The position numbers were made by a program, and so were the translations under genes. Shown here in pieces: positions 26,024 to 39,042 of a stretch of DNA of 64,000 bases. Each line of letters begins with the position of its first letter. The stretch's first letter is position 1. This stretch comes from Pseudomonas sp. MYb60 (GTDB lineage: Bacteria; Pseudomonadota; Gammaproteobacteria; Pseudomonadales; Pseudomonadaceae). The notes under the pieces are model-generated. The model did no database searches and was not told the origin of the DNA. It saw nothing but the letters and a program-made list of their open reading frames with translations. The stretch covers positions 124,001 through 188,000 of the forward strand of contig NZ_PCOZ01000001.1 in the NCBI RefSeq assembly GCF_002979555.1, in the 5' to 3' direction.

Positions 26024-26624
26024 CGTTTCGTCCTGGAAGGATGCTGATGGATTCGTCCGGCACCCGAGGGGTTGCCAGTAGTTGTCGTACTACTATCGAC
26101 ATCATCGTCCAGGACTTAAGGTTTGCTGAATGTGTCAGGCGGTTAAACCGCTCTAAAACAGGGGTTTTAGCGTGGTTTATAGTGGTTTTTGAGCTGCATC
26201 CGCCTAAGGGGGTCGAGGAGGGATGCCCCCGGGTCGCTCAATAAAAAAAAGAATAAAATTCATATAAATCAATAAGATAGTGTTGTATTTGAAGAGTTTT
26301 GAGGTTTGCGAAAATTTCAAGATCTCAGCACATACGTGCAAGCATGCCGAAAATTCACAGAAAACCGTCCATTTTTACTAAAAATCTTATTAGTGTTGCC
26401 AGCGTCATCGCGCCTTATGCTCTAAAAGCATTGATTTAGACGCTTCTACTCAAACCATAAATTGATGGCATTTGGCCTTTTAAGTTGTTGCCAAATATTG
26501 CTCAGCGTGAAATATTCGCGCCTTCTTGTCGTATGACAACCGATAACAACATGAATAATTCGATAGGCCGTCAGAGCTTACGAATCCGTGAAGCCATGAG
26601 TGCAGTTGCGTAGGGTAATCAGAC
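26024..26624. other. AT-rich intergenic region
   Basis: The 601-bp divergent region between the chemoreceptor and the cytochrome gene contains no credible gene. Its GC content is visibly lower than in the rest of the window, especially from 26240 to 26560. It holds a FliA-like promoter on the minus strand (26092-26120) and a 13-bp palindrome GCGGTTAAACCGC (26139-26151, odd central base). The promoter of the dehydrogenase operon must lie here but was not placed. Confidence 0.5.
26092..26120 (-). promoter_or_regulatory. Candidate sigma-28 (FliA) promoter of the chemoreceptor
   Basis: On the minus strand CTTAAG is followed after about 14 bases by GTCGATAGT, close to the flagellar consensus TAAA-N15-GCCGATAA. 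The predicted transcript start would be about 65 bases before the ATG. Confidence 0.45.
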
Positions 26625-28025
26625 ATGCCGCGTAAAACGGTTAGGGAGAAAGGCATCAGACATGCCTTGACGGGCGCTTTGGCGCTCGTCGTTTGGGGGG
26701 CTGGCAGTGCGCACGGCCAGGCACTGGATGCCACGGCGTCAGCGGGCAAGCGCCTGGCGGTCGCGGCGGACTGCGTGGCGTGTCACACCGAGCCAGGGGG
26801 CAAGGCGTTTGCCGGGGGTTACGCCCTCAGCTCGCCGATGGGCGTGATCTACTCGACCAATATCACCCCATCGAAAACAGCCGGTATCGGTGGCTACACC
26901 GCTGAGCAATTCGCCCGCGCAGTGCGCGACGGCGTGACACCGGATGGCACCCACCTGTACCCGGCCATGCCGTATACCTCCTACGCGAAAATGACCGACG
27001 CCGACGTCGCGGACCTCTACCACTACTTCATGCACGAAGTGCAGCCCGTCGACAGCACCCCTCCAAAGACCGCGCTGGACTTCCCGTTCAACATCCGCGC
27101 CTCGATGCTGGGCTGGAACGCGCTGTTCCATAGTCAGAAGCGCTTCACGCCGGACCCTGCAAAATCCGCTGAAGTGAACCGCGGCGACTACCTGGTCAAT
27201 GCCCTGGCCCACTGCGACACCTGCCACACCCCGCGTAACGTGCTAATGGCGGCTGACAACAGCAAGCCGCTGGCGGGTGGCGCGCTGGGCGCCTGGTATG
27301 CGCCGAACATCACATCTGACAAAACCAGCGGGATTGGCGCCTGGTCCAGCGATGAACTGGTGGCCTACCTGCGCACTGGCCACGTGGAAGGCAAGGCGCA
27401 AGCCGCTGGCCCGATGGCTGAAGCGGTAGAACACAGCCTGCAACACCTGGATGAAGTGGATCTCAAGGCAGTAGCCGCCTACCTGCTGCAAACCCAGCCG
27501 ATCAACACGGGTGAAACCAAGGCACGGCACGCGTTCGGCCAGCCGTCTACCGATGAGCTGACCCTGCGCGGCGGAAAGCCTGACGATAATCCGGGCTGGC
27601 ACATCTTCAGCGGCACCTGCGCCAACTGCCACCAGCCCAACGGGCAAGGGACGCAGGAATACCCGTCGCTGTTCCATAACACCGCCACCGCTCGCAGCGA
27701 CAACCTGATCGCCGCCATCGTCTATGGCGTGCACCGTGAAGTGGACGGGGTGGAAATCGACATGCCGGCGTTCGGTCCGGATGCCCTGTTCACCGACCGC
27801 CTCAACGACCAGCAGATCGCCGATGTGAGCAACTACGTGCTGTCCCGCTACGGCAACAACGCGTTGCACGTGACGGCCGCCGATGTGGCCCAAGCCCGCG
27901 AAGGCGGGCCCAAGGCACCGTTGGCCGTGATGGCCCAGTACACCATTCCGGCCATTGTCGCAGTTGTCATCCTGATTGCCCTGGCGGTGATCGTCATCGT
28001 TCGTCGCCGACGTCGGGAGGTCTGA
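26625..28025 (+). CDS. Triheme cytochrome c subunit of membrane dehydrogenase
   Basis: A 466-residue periplasmic electron carrier with three heme c sites, CVACH (50-54), CDTCH (197-201) and CANCH (332-336). An N-terminal signal (ALTGALALVVWGAGSAHG) and a C-terminal membrane anchor (about residues 440-460, followed by RRRRR) are present. It matches the cytochrome subunit of gluconate, sorbitol, fructose and alcohol dehydrogenases, which pass electrons from the flavoprotein to ubiquinone. It is the first gene of a three-gene operon with the Tat-exported small subunit (3 bases away) and the GMC flavoprotein. Confidence 0.92.
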   Translation: MPRKTVREKGIRHALTGALALVVWGAGSAHGQALDATASAGKRLAVAADCVACHTEPGGKAFAGGYALSSPMGVIYSTNITPSKTAGIGGYTAEQFARAVRDGVTPDGTHLYPAMPYTSYAKMTDADVADLYHYFMHEVQPVDSTPPKTALDFPFNIRASMLGWNALFHSQKRFTPDPAKSAEVNRGDYLVNALAHCDTCHTPRNVLMAADNSKPLAGGALGAWYAPNITSDKTSGIGAWSSDELVAYLRTGHVEGKAQAAGPMAEAVEHSLQHLDEVDLKAVAAYLLQTQPINTGETKARHAFGQPSTDELTLRGGKPDDNPGWHIFSGTCANCHQPNGQGTQEYPSLFHNTATARSDNLIAAIVYGVHREVDGVEIDMPAFGPDALFTDRLNDQQIADVSNYVLSRYGNNALHVTAADVAQAREGGPKAPLAVMAQYTIPAIVAVVILIALAVIVIVRRRRREV

Positions 28026-28028
28026 CCC

Positions 28029-28547
28029 ATGGACTCATCACTCAATGCATTGTCGCGCCGCAGCCTGCTGCGCGGTTCGGTCACCCTGGGGCTGGGCGCG
28101 CTCGTCAGCGGTTTGATGCCTTGGCAATCGGCCATGGCGGCGGCGCAGTCGGAAGCGGACTTCATCGCCTTGTCGCAGTTTCTGGTCAGTCGCACGGTCA
28201 ATCCTGTCCTGGCGGCGCGTTATTACGCGGCCCTGGACAAGCGCGCACCGAACTTCTCGACCAACGCCATCGCCCTCAAACAACTGATCGGCGAACGCGG
28301 CCTGTCGCACGTGGATGACTACCTGGCGATTGCCGATGCCGATCCTTCGTTGAAAGCGACGGCCACCAGCATCATCTCGGCCTGGTATCTGGGCATTGTC
28401 GGCGAGCCGGCCGACGCGGAACTCGTCGCCTATAGCGAAGCGCTGATGTACCGGCCCACCCACGGCACCCTCATCATTCCCTCTTACGGTGGCGGCCCCG
28501 CTTCATGGGGCCCCAAACCCAAAGCGCCACAGGACATCAAACTATGA
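28029..28547 (+). CDS. Dehydrogenase small subunit with Tat signal (FAD-SLDH family)
   Basis: A 172-residue protein with a twin-arginine signal (LSRRSLLRGSVTLGLGALVSG, residues 8-28). It corresponds to the small subunit of sorbitol, fructose or gluconate dehydrogenases, which escorts the folded FAD-loaded large subunit through the Tat system. The mature part shows AWYLGIVG and the terminal YGGGPASWGPKPKAPQ segment of this family. It starts three bases after the cytochrome stop, and its stop overlaps the start of the next gene (ATGA). Confidence 0.88.
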   Translation: MDSSLNALSRRSLLRGSVTLGLGALVSGLMPWQSAMAAAQSEADFIALSQFLVSRTVNPVLAARYYAALDKRAPNFSTNAIALKQLIGERGLSHVDDYLAIADADPSLKATATSIISAWYLGIVGEPADAELVAYSEALMYRPTHGTLIIPSYGGGPASWGPKPKAPQDIKL

Positions 28548-30178
28548 GCAAGGCTGAATTCGATGCCGATGTCGTCATCATCGGCTCCGGCGTGATGGGT
28601 GGCCTGATTGCCACCGGCTTGGCCAAGGCCGGCAAGTCGGTGATCGTCCTGGAGGCCGGTCCCCGGGTGAATCGCCGTGACGTGGTGGAAACGTTCCGCA
28701 ATGCGCCGGTCAAGCTGTCGCTGGCCAACGCCAAGTTGCAGGGCGCCGGTTCGCCGTATCCGAGCCTGCCCCACGCACCGTCGACCTATGGCGATTACTT
28801 GCAGCAGGTCGGGCCGGTCAAATACAACACGTCCTACCTGCGGGTCGTGGGGGGGACTACCTGGCACTTCGGGTCGTCGCTGTGGCGCATGTTGCCGAAC
28901 GATTTTCGCCTGAAGTCTCTGTATGGCCGTGGCCGTGACTGGCCGATCAGCTACGACGAACTCGAACCTTTCTACGCCCGTGCAGAAACTGAATTGGGTG
29001 TGTCCGGCGTCGATGGCCAGGACGAAAGCGGGCAGGGCGGTGACGCATTTCCGCCACGTTCGATCCCGTACCCGATGGAAGGCCTCAAGCCCAGCTACAT
29101 GTTCACACGGTTGTCGGAGATGCTCGGCAAGGGCGGCTACAACCCGATCCTTGAGCCCAACGGTCGTGCGACCCGTACCTACGGCAAGCGCCCGCCATGT
29201 GCCGGCAACAACAACTGCAACCCGGTGTGTCCGATTGCGGCTAAATATGACGGTTCGATGCACATCGACGAGGCCGAGCGCCATGGCGCCAAGGTCCTGG
29301 AAAATTCGGTGGTGTACAAGATCGAAGCCGGTGATGACGGCAAGATCACCGCTATCTGGTACATGCGCCCTGACAAATCCACCCACAAGCTGACCGCACG
29401 CTACTTTGTGCTGGCCGCCTATGGCATCGAGTCGCCGAAACTGTTGCTGATGTCGACCTCCGACAAATACCCCAACGGTATCGCCAACTCGTCCGACCAA
29501 GTGGGCCGCAACCTGATGGACCACACCGGCATCAGCATGAACGTGATGACCAAGGAAGACATGTGGCCGGGCGAGGGGCCGACCCAGCTGCTGGTGTACC
29601 TGAACAGCCGTGACGGTGCGTTCCGCAATGACTACCCGAGCTACAAGATCAAGGTGCGCAACACCGTACCGACGTCGCAGATCACGTCCAACCTGATCGC
29701 CAAGGGCGTGCTGGGCTCCAAGCTGGACGAACAGATTCGCCTGCAGTCGGCGCGTTCGCTCAACTGGGCGGTGGACTTCGAAACCCTGCCGCTGCCGGAA
29801 AACCGCGTTACCCCGAGCAAGACCAAGTTCGACGCCATCGGCCTGCCGGTGCCCGAGATCTACTACAGCGTTCCGGACTACTGGCATGCGGGCAAGGAGA
29901 AAGCCCTGGAGGATTTCAAACAGTTCGCCAAGCTGCTGGATGCCGACATCCTCAGCACTGACGTGGGCTTCCAGAACCGCCAGCACATCATGGGCACCAC
30001 CATCATGGGTGATAACCCCAAGGACTCGGTGGTCGACCGCGATTGCCGCAGCCACGATCACGCCAACCTGTTCATCGCCGGTACCAGCGTGATGCCATCG
30101 TCGTCCTGCGTGAACCCGACGCTGACGGGTGCGGCGTTGAGTATTCGCATCGCTGATGTTTTGGTGAGCGAAGTCTGA
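28544..30178 (+). CDS. GMC-family FAD dehydrogenase, large subunit (gluconate/sugar type)
   Basis: A 544-residue flavoprotein. The FAD motif VVIIGSGVMGGLIATGL is at residues 10-26. Cysteines 219, 225 and 229 (CAGNNNCNPVC) match the iron-sulfur ligands of fructose and FAD-glucose dehydrogenases. Near the C-terminus, RQHIMGTTIMG and SSSCVNPTLTGAALSIRIAD carry the substrate-binding region and the catalytic His/Asn pair of GMC enzymes. The protein has no signal of its own, consistent with Tat co-export by the small subunit. Substrate is probably a sugar, sugar acid or polyol; the closest annotated type is gluconate 2-dehydrogenase. Confidence 0.9.
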   Translation: MSKAEFDADVVIIGSGVMGGLIATGLAKAGKSVIVLEAGPRVNRRDVVETFRNAPVKLSLANAKLQGAGSPYPSLPHAPSTYGDYLQQVGPVKYNTSYLRVVGGTTWHFGSSLWRMLPNDFRLKSLYGRGRDWPISYDELEPFYARAETELGVSGVDGQDESGQGGDAFPPRSIPYPMEGLKPSYMFTRLSEMLGKGGYNPILEPNGRATRTYGKRPPCAGNNNCNPVCPIAAKYDGSMHIDEAERHGAKVLENSVVYKIEAGDDGKITAIWYMRPDKSTHKLTARYFVLAAYGIESPKLLLMSTSDKYPNGIANSSDQVGRNLMDHTGISMNVMTKEDMWPGEGPTQLLVYLNSRDGAFRNDYPSYKIKVRNTVPTSQITSNLIAKGVLGSKLDEQIRLQSARSLNWAVDFETLPLPENRVTPSKTKFDAIGLPVPEIYYSVPDYWHAGKEKALEDFKQFAKLLDADILSTDVGFQNRQHIMGTTIMGDNPKDSVVDRDCRSHDHANLFIAGTSVMPSSSCVNPTLTGAALSIRIADVLVSEV

Positions 30179-30190
30179 CGGGTATGCAAC

Positions 30191-30229
30191 AAAAAGCCCC
30201 CTGACGCCATTGGCGCAGGGGGCTTTTTT
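30191..30229 (+). terminator. Rho-independent terminator of the dehydrogenase operon
   Basis: AAAAAGCCCCCTG and CAGGGGGCTTTTT pair around an inner CGCCATTGGCG hairpin and a single A bulge, ending in six T residues. It can serve both directions. Confidence 0.93.
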
Positions 30230-30237
30230 ATTGCCGT

Positions 30238-30267
30238 CTGCAGGAGCGAGCGTGCTCGCTCCTGCAG
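30238..30267. repeat. REP palindrome
   Basis: CTGCAGGAGCGAGC-GT-GCTCGCTCCTGCAG is a perfect 14-bp inverted repeat, a single P. fluorescens REP unit between convergent genes. Confidence 0.85.
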
Positions 30268-30275
30268 GTTGTGGA

Positions 30276-31910
<1,635 letters not shown>

Positions 31911-31911
<1 letters not shown>

Positions 31912-33722
31912 CAGCGCGGGGTGTCCGGCAGGCGCTGGATCTCGCCACCGACAAACTTGGCCCATGGCATCTGGCGATCAACGCGCTGATTGCTGCTGAT
32001 GCCCAGGTTGCCCGACAGGCCATCGACGCGAGTATCCGGCAGTGCCTTGAGCTGGCCCAGGCGCGGTGCCAGGCGATAGGCGTCCACACCCATGGCGTAC
32101 AGGCGGCCCAGGCTGCCATTGGCTTGCGGCCATTGTGCGGCGACCTGGTTGCGCAGCGGGTCGGTGGTGTTGAGCAGCCAAGGGGTTTCGCAGAACATCA
32201 CGTTGGTCATGTCCAGGTACTGGTTCTTGTCACCGCTGGCACTGAACACGTGGGACGTGGCATACACAGGCACGTCGCCGGCGTATTGGAAGTTCAGGGT
32301 CGGCTTGATCTGCTGGGCCAGTTGCGGGGTCACGGCCAGGAAGATGAACTCGATGTCCTGGCGACGCGACGGCTGCGCTGCGACGTCGGTACCGACGGTG
32401 CTTTGCAGGCTCTTGGCGCGGCCTTCGCTCTGGCGCAGTTGGAACAGATCGGCGATCTGCTTGGCCAGGGCGACCGGCTGGTCGACGTATTCGACGCCCA
32501 GAACAGTGCCGCCGTTGGCTTCCCAATCCTGGCGGAAAGCCTTGTAGACACGCTCGCCCCACTCGCCACGGGGCACCATGGCGGCCGCGCGGTGCAGGCC
32601 ATCGGCACGGGCGCGGCGCGAGACTTCGCGGGCTTCGTCTTCAGCAGCCAGGCCGAACTGGAACAGTTGCGGCGGGCTCTGGTCGGTCTCGCTGTAGTTG
32701 AGCGCCAGGGTCGTGATCGGCAGCTGTGCGCGGGCGCTGAGCTGTTTGACCAGTGGCTTTTCCAGCGGACCTACTACCAATTGCACGCCGGCAGCCTGGG
32801 CCTTGGCGTAGAAGTCATCGATGGAGGTGAGGCGCGAGCTGTCGTAGAACTCGATGACCGGTGGCTTTTGCCCGGCTTGTTCCGCCTGGTAGTGCGCGGC
32901 CATGAAGCCTTCACGCAGGGCCTTGCCAACGTTCGCCAGTTGGCCATCTTGCGGCAACAGCAGGGCGATCTTGGTCAGGGGCTGGCTGGCCAGTTCCTTG
33001 AGCTTGGTCAGTGGCGTTGGCAGTTGCACGGCTGCCGGGTGGCCCGGGTTCTGTGCACGCCAGGTGTCGATGGCGGCCTGCTGTTGTTCCAGGGTGCCGG
33101 CGCCCTTGACGGCCTGGGCCAGGGTGATCCAGCCGTCGAGCGCCGGGTTGCCGCTGGCTTGCAGCTGTTCGGCTGGCAGCGCGGCGATCAGGGCCCAGAT
33201 GGCGTCGTGATTGCTGCTGGCAGCATCGCCCGTGAGCAGCGGGGCCATGGCGACGCGCTCGCGGGCGGCGGCCAGGGTCTGGCCATCGGCCTCATACGCC
33301 CGTGCATGCACGGTGCCGGTACGGACTTGCTGGTCAGCCGGCAGGTCCTTGAGGTTCTGCAGGCTTGGGTGGCTCAGCGCCGTCAGCGCGGCCTTGGGCT
33401 GGTTGCGGCCCATCGCCAGTTCGGCGGCCAGGGTGCTGGCGAATACCTGCGCGGCAGGCTTGAGGGCCTCGATCGGCACCTGCGCCAGGATCTGCGACGC
33501 GCGGGCAGCGTTGTTCTGCTTGTAGGCCAGGTCCGCCGCGCTCAAGCGCAGCAGGGCAGCCTTTTCTGGCGTTTTGGCGGTAGTGGCCTGTTCGAGCAGT
33601 TGCTCGATACTGGCGTCCGGGGTCCGTGGAAGGTCGCCAAGGCTGGACGAGGGCGAGCTGGCGCAAGCGGCCAACAGGGCAGCGAGGCAGAGGGCGGAGA
33701 GCAGCCGCAGGCAAGCGATCAT
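31911..33722 (-). CDS. lpoA: Penicillin-binding protein activator LpoA
   Basis: A 603-residue outer-membrane lipoprotein that stimulates the class A penicillin-binding protein PBP1a. The signal MIACLRLLSALCLAALLAACAS ends in a lipobox (Cys20). A helical TPR-like N-terminal domain follows, and a C-terminal domain with the fold of periplasmic binding proteins (KIALLLPQDGQLANVGKALREGFMAA; PPVIEFYDSS; LVVGPLEKPLV). The start at 33722 is preceded by CAGGAACACTTAC; a TTG eight codons upstream is less likely. It is divergent from rsmI, as in other pseudomonads. Confidence 0.92.
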
Positions 33723-33931
33723 GTAAGTGTTCCTGATACCGATCAAATTAGCGTGGAATTGTACCCAAGCACTGGCCCAGGCGCGATGTTACTGGCGTGA
33801 AACCGTCGATTTAGGTCGTGCAAATGTTGCGGTTGGCCATCAATGGCTGAAAAGGCATCGACCGTGATGGCATATTTTCAAGACGTCTACGCGTTACAAT
33901 GCGGCTTTTGCCAACCATCGAGGTGTGCGTT

Positions 33932-34804
33932 TTGACTGCTCCAGGTCCTTTGAATTCCACTGCAGGCTCGCTTTTTGTCGTGGCGACGCCCATTGGCAAC
34001 CTGGACGACATCAGTGCCCGCGCGCTGAAAGTGTTGCGCGACGTCAAATTGATCGCGGCCGAAGACACTCGACACTCCCAGCGCCTGATGCAGCATTTTG
34101 GCATCAGCACGCCACTCGCCGCCTGCCATGAGCACAACGAGCGCGAGGAAGGCAGTCGTTTTATCGTGCGCTTGCTGGCCGGCGATGATGTAGCACTGAT
34201 CTCCGACGCGGGCACGCCACTGATTTCCGATCCGGGCTATCACCTGGTACGCCAGGCGCGGGCCGCTGGTATCAATGTAGTGCCTGTTCCGGGTGCGTGC
34301 GCGCTGATCGCTGCATTGTCGGCAGCGGGCCTGCCTTCCGACCGGTTCATCTTTGAAGGTTTCCTGCCGGCCAAGGCCGTGGGCCGCCGTGCGCGACTGC
34401 AGGCGTTAAAGGAGGAGCCGCGCACTCTGATCTTCTATGAAGCCCCTCACCGTATTCTCGAATGCCTGCAGGACATGGAGCTGGTGTTCGGCGGCGAGCG
34501 CCTGGCGCTGCTGGCCCGCGAGTTGACCAAGACCTTCGAAACCCTCAAGGGCTTGCCTCTGGAAGAGCTGCGCGCCTTTGTCGAAGGTGACAGCAACCAA
34601 CAGCGCGGCGAGTGTGTGGTGCTGGTGGCAGGCTGGACGGCGCCGCAGGATGAGGACGCGGTTGCCAGCGAGGCCATGCGCATCCTGGACCTGTTGCTCA
34701 AGGAAATGCCGCTCAAGCGCGCGGCGGCATTGGCGGCGGAAATCACCGGTGTGCGCAAGAACCTCTTGTATCAAGCGGCGCTGGATAAACAGAAAGGCGA
34801 ATAG
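33932..34804 (+). CDS. rsmI: 16S rRNA C1402 2'-O-methyltransferase
   Basis: A 290-residue SAM-dependent enzyme of the tetrapyrrole methylase superfamily that methylates the ribose of C1402 in the ribosomal P site. Motifs include LFVVATPIGNLDDISARAL (near residue 13), AAEDTRHSQRL, LISDAGTPLISDPGY (about 88-102) and ERLALLARELTKTFE. The likely start is a TTG at 33932 preceded at seven bases by GAGG, giving LTAPGPLNSTAGS; an ATG 11 codons upstream (33899) has no ribosome-binding site. Confidence 0.94.
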   Translation: MTAPGPLNSTAGSLFVVATPIGNLDDISARALKVLRDVKLIAAEDTRHSQRLMQHFGISTPLAACHEHNEREEGSRFIVRLLAGDDVALISDAGTPLISDPGYHLVRQARAAGINVVPVPGACALIAALSAAGLPSDRFIFEGFLPAKAVGRRARLQALKEEPRTLIFYEAPHRILECLQDMELVFGGERLALLARELTKTFETLKGLPLEELRAFVEGDSNQQRGECVVLVAGWTAPQDEDAVASEAMRILDLLLKEMPLKRAAALAAEITGVRKNLLYQAALDKQKGE

Positions 34805-34861
34805 TTCCGGGGCGGAACCGGTATTTCGTCTGAACGTGATGGCAGTTACGAACTTTATTAC

Positions 34862-34890
34862 TTGTCCTAAGTGCGCCGTGCCGTTAACCT
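34862..34890 (+). promoter_or_regulatory. rnpB promoter
   Basis: TTGTCC (34862-34867) and TAACCT (34885-34890) are 17 bases apart, placing the transcript start at about 34897-34900, where the RNase P RNA begins. Confidence 0.6.
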
Positions 34891-34899
34891 GCGCGGCGG

Positions 34900-35253
34900 A
34901 GAGTCGATTGGACAGTCGCTGCCCTCTATGAAAATTAGGGGGGGGAGGAAAGTCCGGGCTCCATAGGGCGAAGTGCCAGGTAATGCCTGGGAGGCGTGAG
35001 CCTACGGAAAGTGCCACAGAAAATAACCGCCTAAGCACTTCGGTGCCGGTAAGGGTGAAAAGGTGCGGTAAGAGCGCACCGCACGACTGGCAACAGTTCG
35101 TGGCTAGGTAAACCCCACTTGGAGCAAGACCAAATAGGGTCCCAAGGCGTGGCCCGCGCTGGGACCGGGTAGGTTGCTAAAGATGTCCAGTGATGGCCAT
35201 CGTAGACGAATGACTGTTCAAGACAGAACCCGGCTTATAGATCGACTCTCCAC
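34900..35253 (+). ncRNA. rnpB: RNase P RNA (M1, bacterial type A)
   Basis: The ribozyme that removes 5' leaders from tRNA precursors. Conserved marks include the 5' GAGTCGAT pairing with ATCGACTC at the 3' end (P1), GAGGAAAGTCCGGGCTCC (34955-34972), AGGGTGAAAAGGTGCGGTAAGAG, and the distal GACAGAACCCGGCTTAT. The length of about 354 nt is normal. A T-run (35255-35260) follows the 3' end. It lies between rsmI and mraZ, as in P. aeruginosa. Confidence 0.96.
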
Positions 35254-35503
35254 CTTTTTTCTTCTGCTCGAGTCTCGAGCAGAAATCCGGTAGTAACGCA
35301 AGAATCCCTCCCTGCCGAATCATTGGCAGATGCATCTTCGTAATACCAAAAAAATCTTACTCTTAATAAATCACTTTAACTTTAAGTCGTAGCTCTTTGA
35401 GCTGTTTGCGCTTGTTGGGCCCCAAGCATCGTCAAACTCTGGTTTCTCCTCCCTTTACGCTCCTAAATCTCCGTTCTGTAAGGCTTTTCCTTGAATCCGC
35501 GCC
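35254..35503 (+). other. Intergenic region between rnpB and the mra promoter
   Basis: Roughly 250 bp without a gene. A six-T run directly after rnpB is followed by a perfect hairpin TTCTGCTCGA-GTC-TCGAGCAGAA (35262-35284). From 35330 to 35470 the DNA is AT-rich. No promoter, small RNA or reading frame here could be supported. Confidence 0.5.
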
Positions 35504-35533
35504 TTGACGGTGTGGTGGGCGCATTCCTATAGT
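35504..35533 (+). promoter_or_regulatory. Promoter of the dcw (mra) cluster
   Basis: TTGACG (35504-35509) and TATAGT (35528-35533) are separated by 18 bases, a strong sigma-70 promoter about 70 bases before the mraZ start codon. The operator boxes begin at its -10 element. Confidence 0.75.
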
Positions 35534-35570
35534 GTGCGCAAGTGGCGGAAAGTGGCACAAAGTGGGTTTT
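35531..35570 (+). promoter_or_regulatory. MraZ operator boxes
   Basis: Four direct repeats on an exact 10-bp period: AGTGTGCGCA, AGTGGCGGAA, AGTGGCACAA, AGTGGGTTTT. The last three carry the GTGGG/GTGGC core bound by MraZ in other bacteria; the first is degenerate. They cover the -10 element and the transcribed start, the position expected for autorepression of the cluster. Confidence 0.72.
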
Positions 35571-35607
35571 TTGAACGTAAAACGCTAAAATTTGGAGAAA
35601 CGCATCT

Positions 35608-36063
35608 GTGTTTCGCGGAGCTAACGCTATCAGTCTCGATGCAAAAGGCCGTCTCGCCATGCCGAGCCGGTATCGTGACGAGCTCATTTCGCGAAGTTCC
35701 GGGCAACTCATCATCACCATTGATGCAGTCGATCCTTGTTTATGTGTTTACCCCCTCGATGAGTGGGAGTTGATTGAAACCAAGTTGCGCGCGCTGCCTT
35801 CATTGCGAGAAGAAAACCGCCGTCTGCAGCGTTTGCTGATTGGTAATGCCGTCGACCTCGAACTCGATGGCAGTGGTCGTTTCCTGGTGCCGCCGCGTCT
35901 GCGCGAGTACGCCAAGCTGGATAAGCGCGCAATGCTGGTGGGCCAACTGAACAAGTTCCAATTGTGGGACGAAGATGCCTGGGATGCTGTGTCTGCAGCT
36001 GACCTGGCTGCTATTCAACAACCGGGCGCCATGCCTGATGAACTGCGTGATTTGATCCTGTGA
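35608..36063 (+). CDS. mraZ: Transcriptional regulator MraZ
   Basis: A 151-residue DNA-binding protein with two SpoVT-AbrB-like beta domains, each with the DxxGR motif: [15 protein letters not shown] (residues 10-24) and [15 protein letters not shown] (about 88-102). MraZ forms a ring oligomer that binds repeated boxes upstream of its own operon and represses it. The start is GTG, after TTTGGAGAAACGCATCT. Its stop overlaps the rsmH start codon (GTGA). Confidence 0.96.
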   Translation: MFRGANAISLDAKGRLAMPSRYRDELISRSSGQLIITIDAVDPCLCVYPLDEWELIETKLRALPSLREENRRLQRLLIGNAVDLELDGSGRFLVPPRLREYAKLDKRAMLVGQLNKFQLWDEDAWDAVSAADLAAIQQPGAMPDELRDLIL

Positions 36064-37003
36064 CTATTGATAGCGGCTTTAACCACATCACCGTTTTGCT
36101 TGACGAAGCCGTTGAGGCTCTCGCCGTGCGCGCGGATGGTTGCTATCTGGATGGCACTTTCGGCAGGGGCGGGCATAGCCGCTTGATCCTCAGCCAGCTC
36201 GGCTCCGACGGCAAACTCCTCGGTTTCGACAAAGACCCCCAAGCGATTGCGACCGGGCAAGCGCTAGCGGCCGAAGACGGCCGCTTTGTCGTTGTGCAGC
36301 GCAGCTTTGCCGAACTGGGTGCCGAAGTCGCCGAGCGCGGCATGGCGGGCAAGGTGGCCGGGGTCCTGCTCGACCTGGGTGTGTCCTCGCCCCAGCTGGA
36401 CGACCCGGAACGCGGCTTCAGCTTCATGAACGACGGCCCCCTCGACATGCGCATGGACCCGACACGCGGCATCAGTGCTGCCGAGTTCATCGCCACGGCG
36501 CCCCATGAAGAAATCGCCCGCGTATTCAAGGAATACGGGGAAGAACGCTTCGCTGGTCGCATGGCCCGTGCCGTGGTCGAGCGCCGCGAGATCCAGCCGT
36601 TCGAACGCACCGCCGACCTCGCCGAAGTGCTGAAAGTCGCCAACCCGGCGTGGGAGAAAGGCAAGAACCCGGCCACCCGTGCGTTCCAGGGCCTGCGTAT
36701 TCACGTCAACAACGAATTGGGCGACCTGGAGGCTGGCCTCGAGGCTGCCCTCGAGGCGCTGGAAGTGGGCGGTCGCCTCGTAGTGATCAGCTTCCATTCC
36801 CTGGAAGACCGCATCGTCAAGCTGTTCATGCGTCGCCTGGTCAAGGGTGAATCCGACAACCTGCCGCGCAACCTGCCGGTGCGTTTCGAAGCCTTTGTGC
36901 CGAAAATCAAAATCCATGGCAAAGCGCAGTTCGCCTCCGAAGCCGAACTCAAAGCCAACCCACGTTCCCGCAGCGCCGTCATGCGCGTCGCGGAGAAACT
37001 GCG

Positions 37004-37007
<4 letters not shown>
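36060..37007 (+). CDS. rsmH: 16S rRNA m4C1402 methyltransferase
   Basis: A 315-residue enzyme (formerly MraW) that N4-methylates C1402 of 16S rRNA, the base whose ribose is modified by RsmI 1.3 kb upstream. Motifs include [32 protein letters not shown] (SAM binding), [22 protein letters not shown] and [18 protein letters not shown]. The GTG start overlaps the mraZ stop by four bases, and its own stop overlaps the TTG of ftsL. Confidence 0.96.

Positions 37008-39041
<2,034 letters not shown>

Positions 39042-39042
<1 letters not shown>

Noticed and set aside
34805-35038. Protein frame on the minus strand running through rsmI's end and rnpB
   Set aside because: The region is the RNase P RNA gene; the frame has no ribosome-binding site or similarity.
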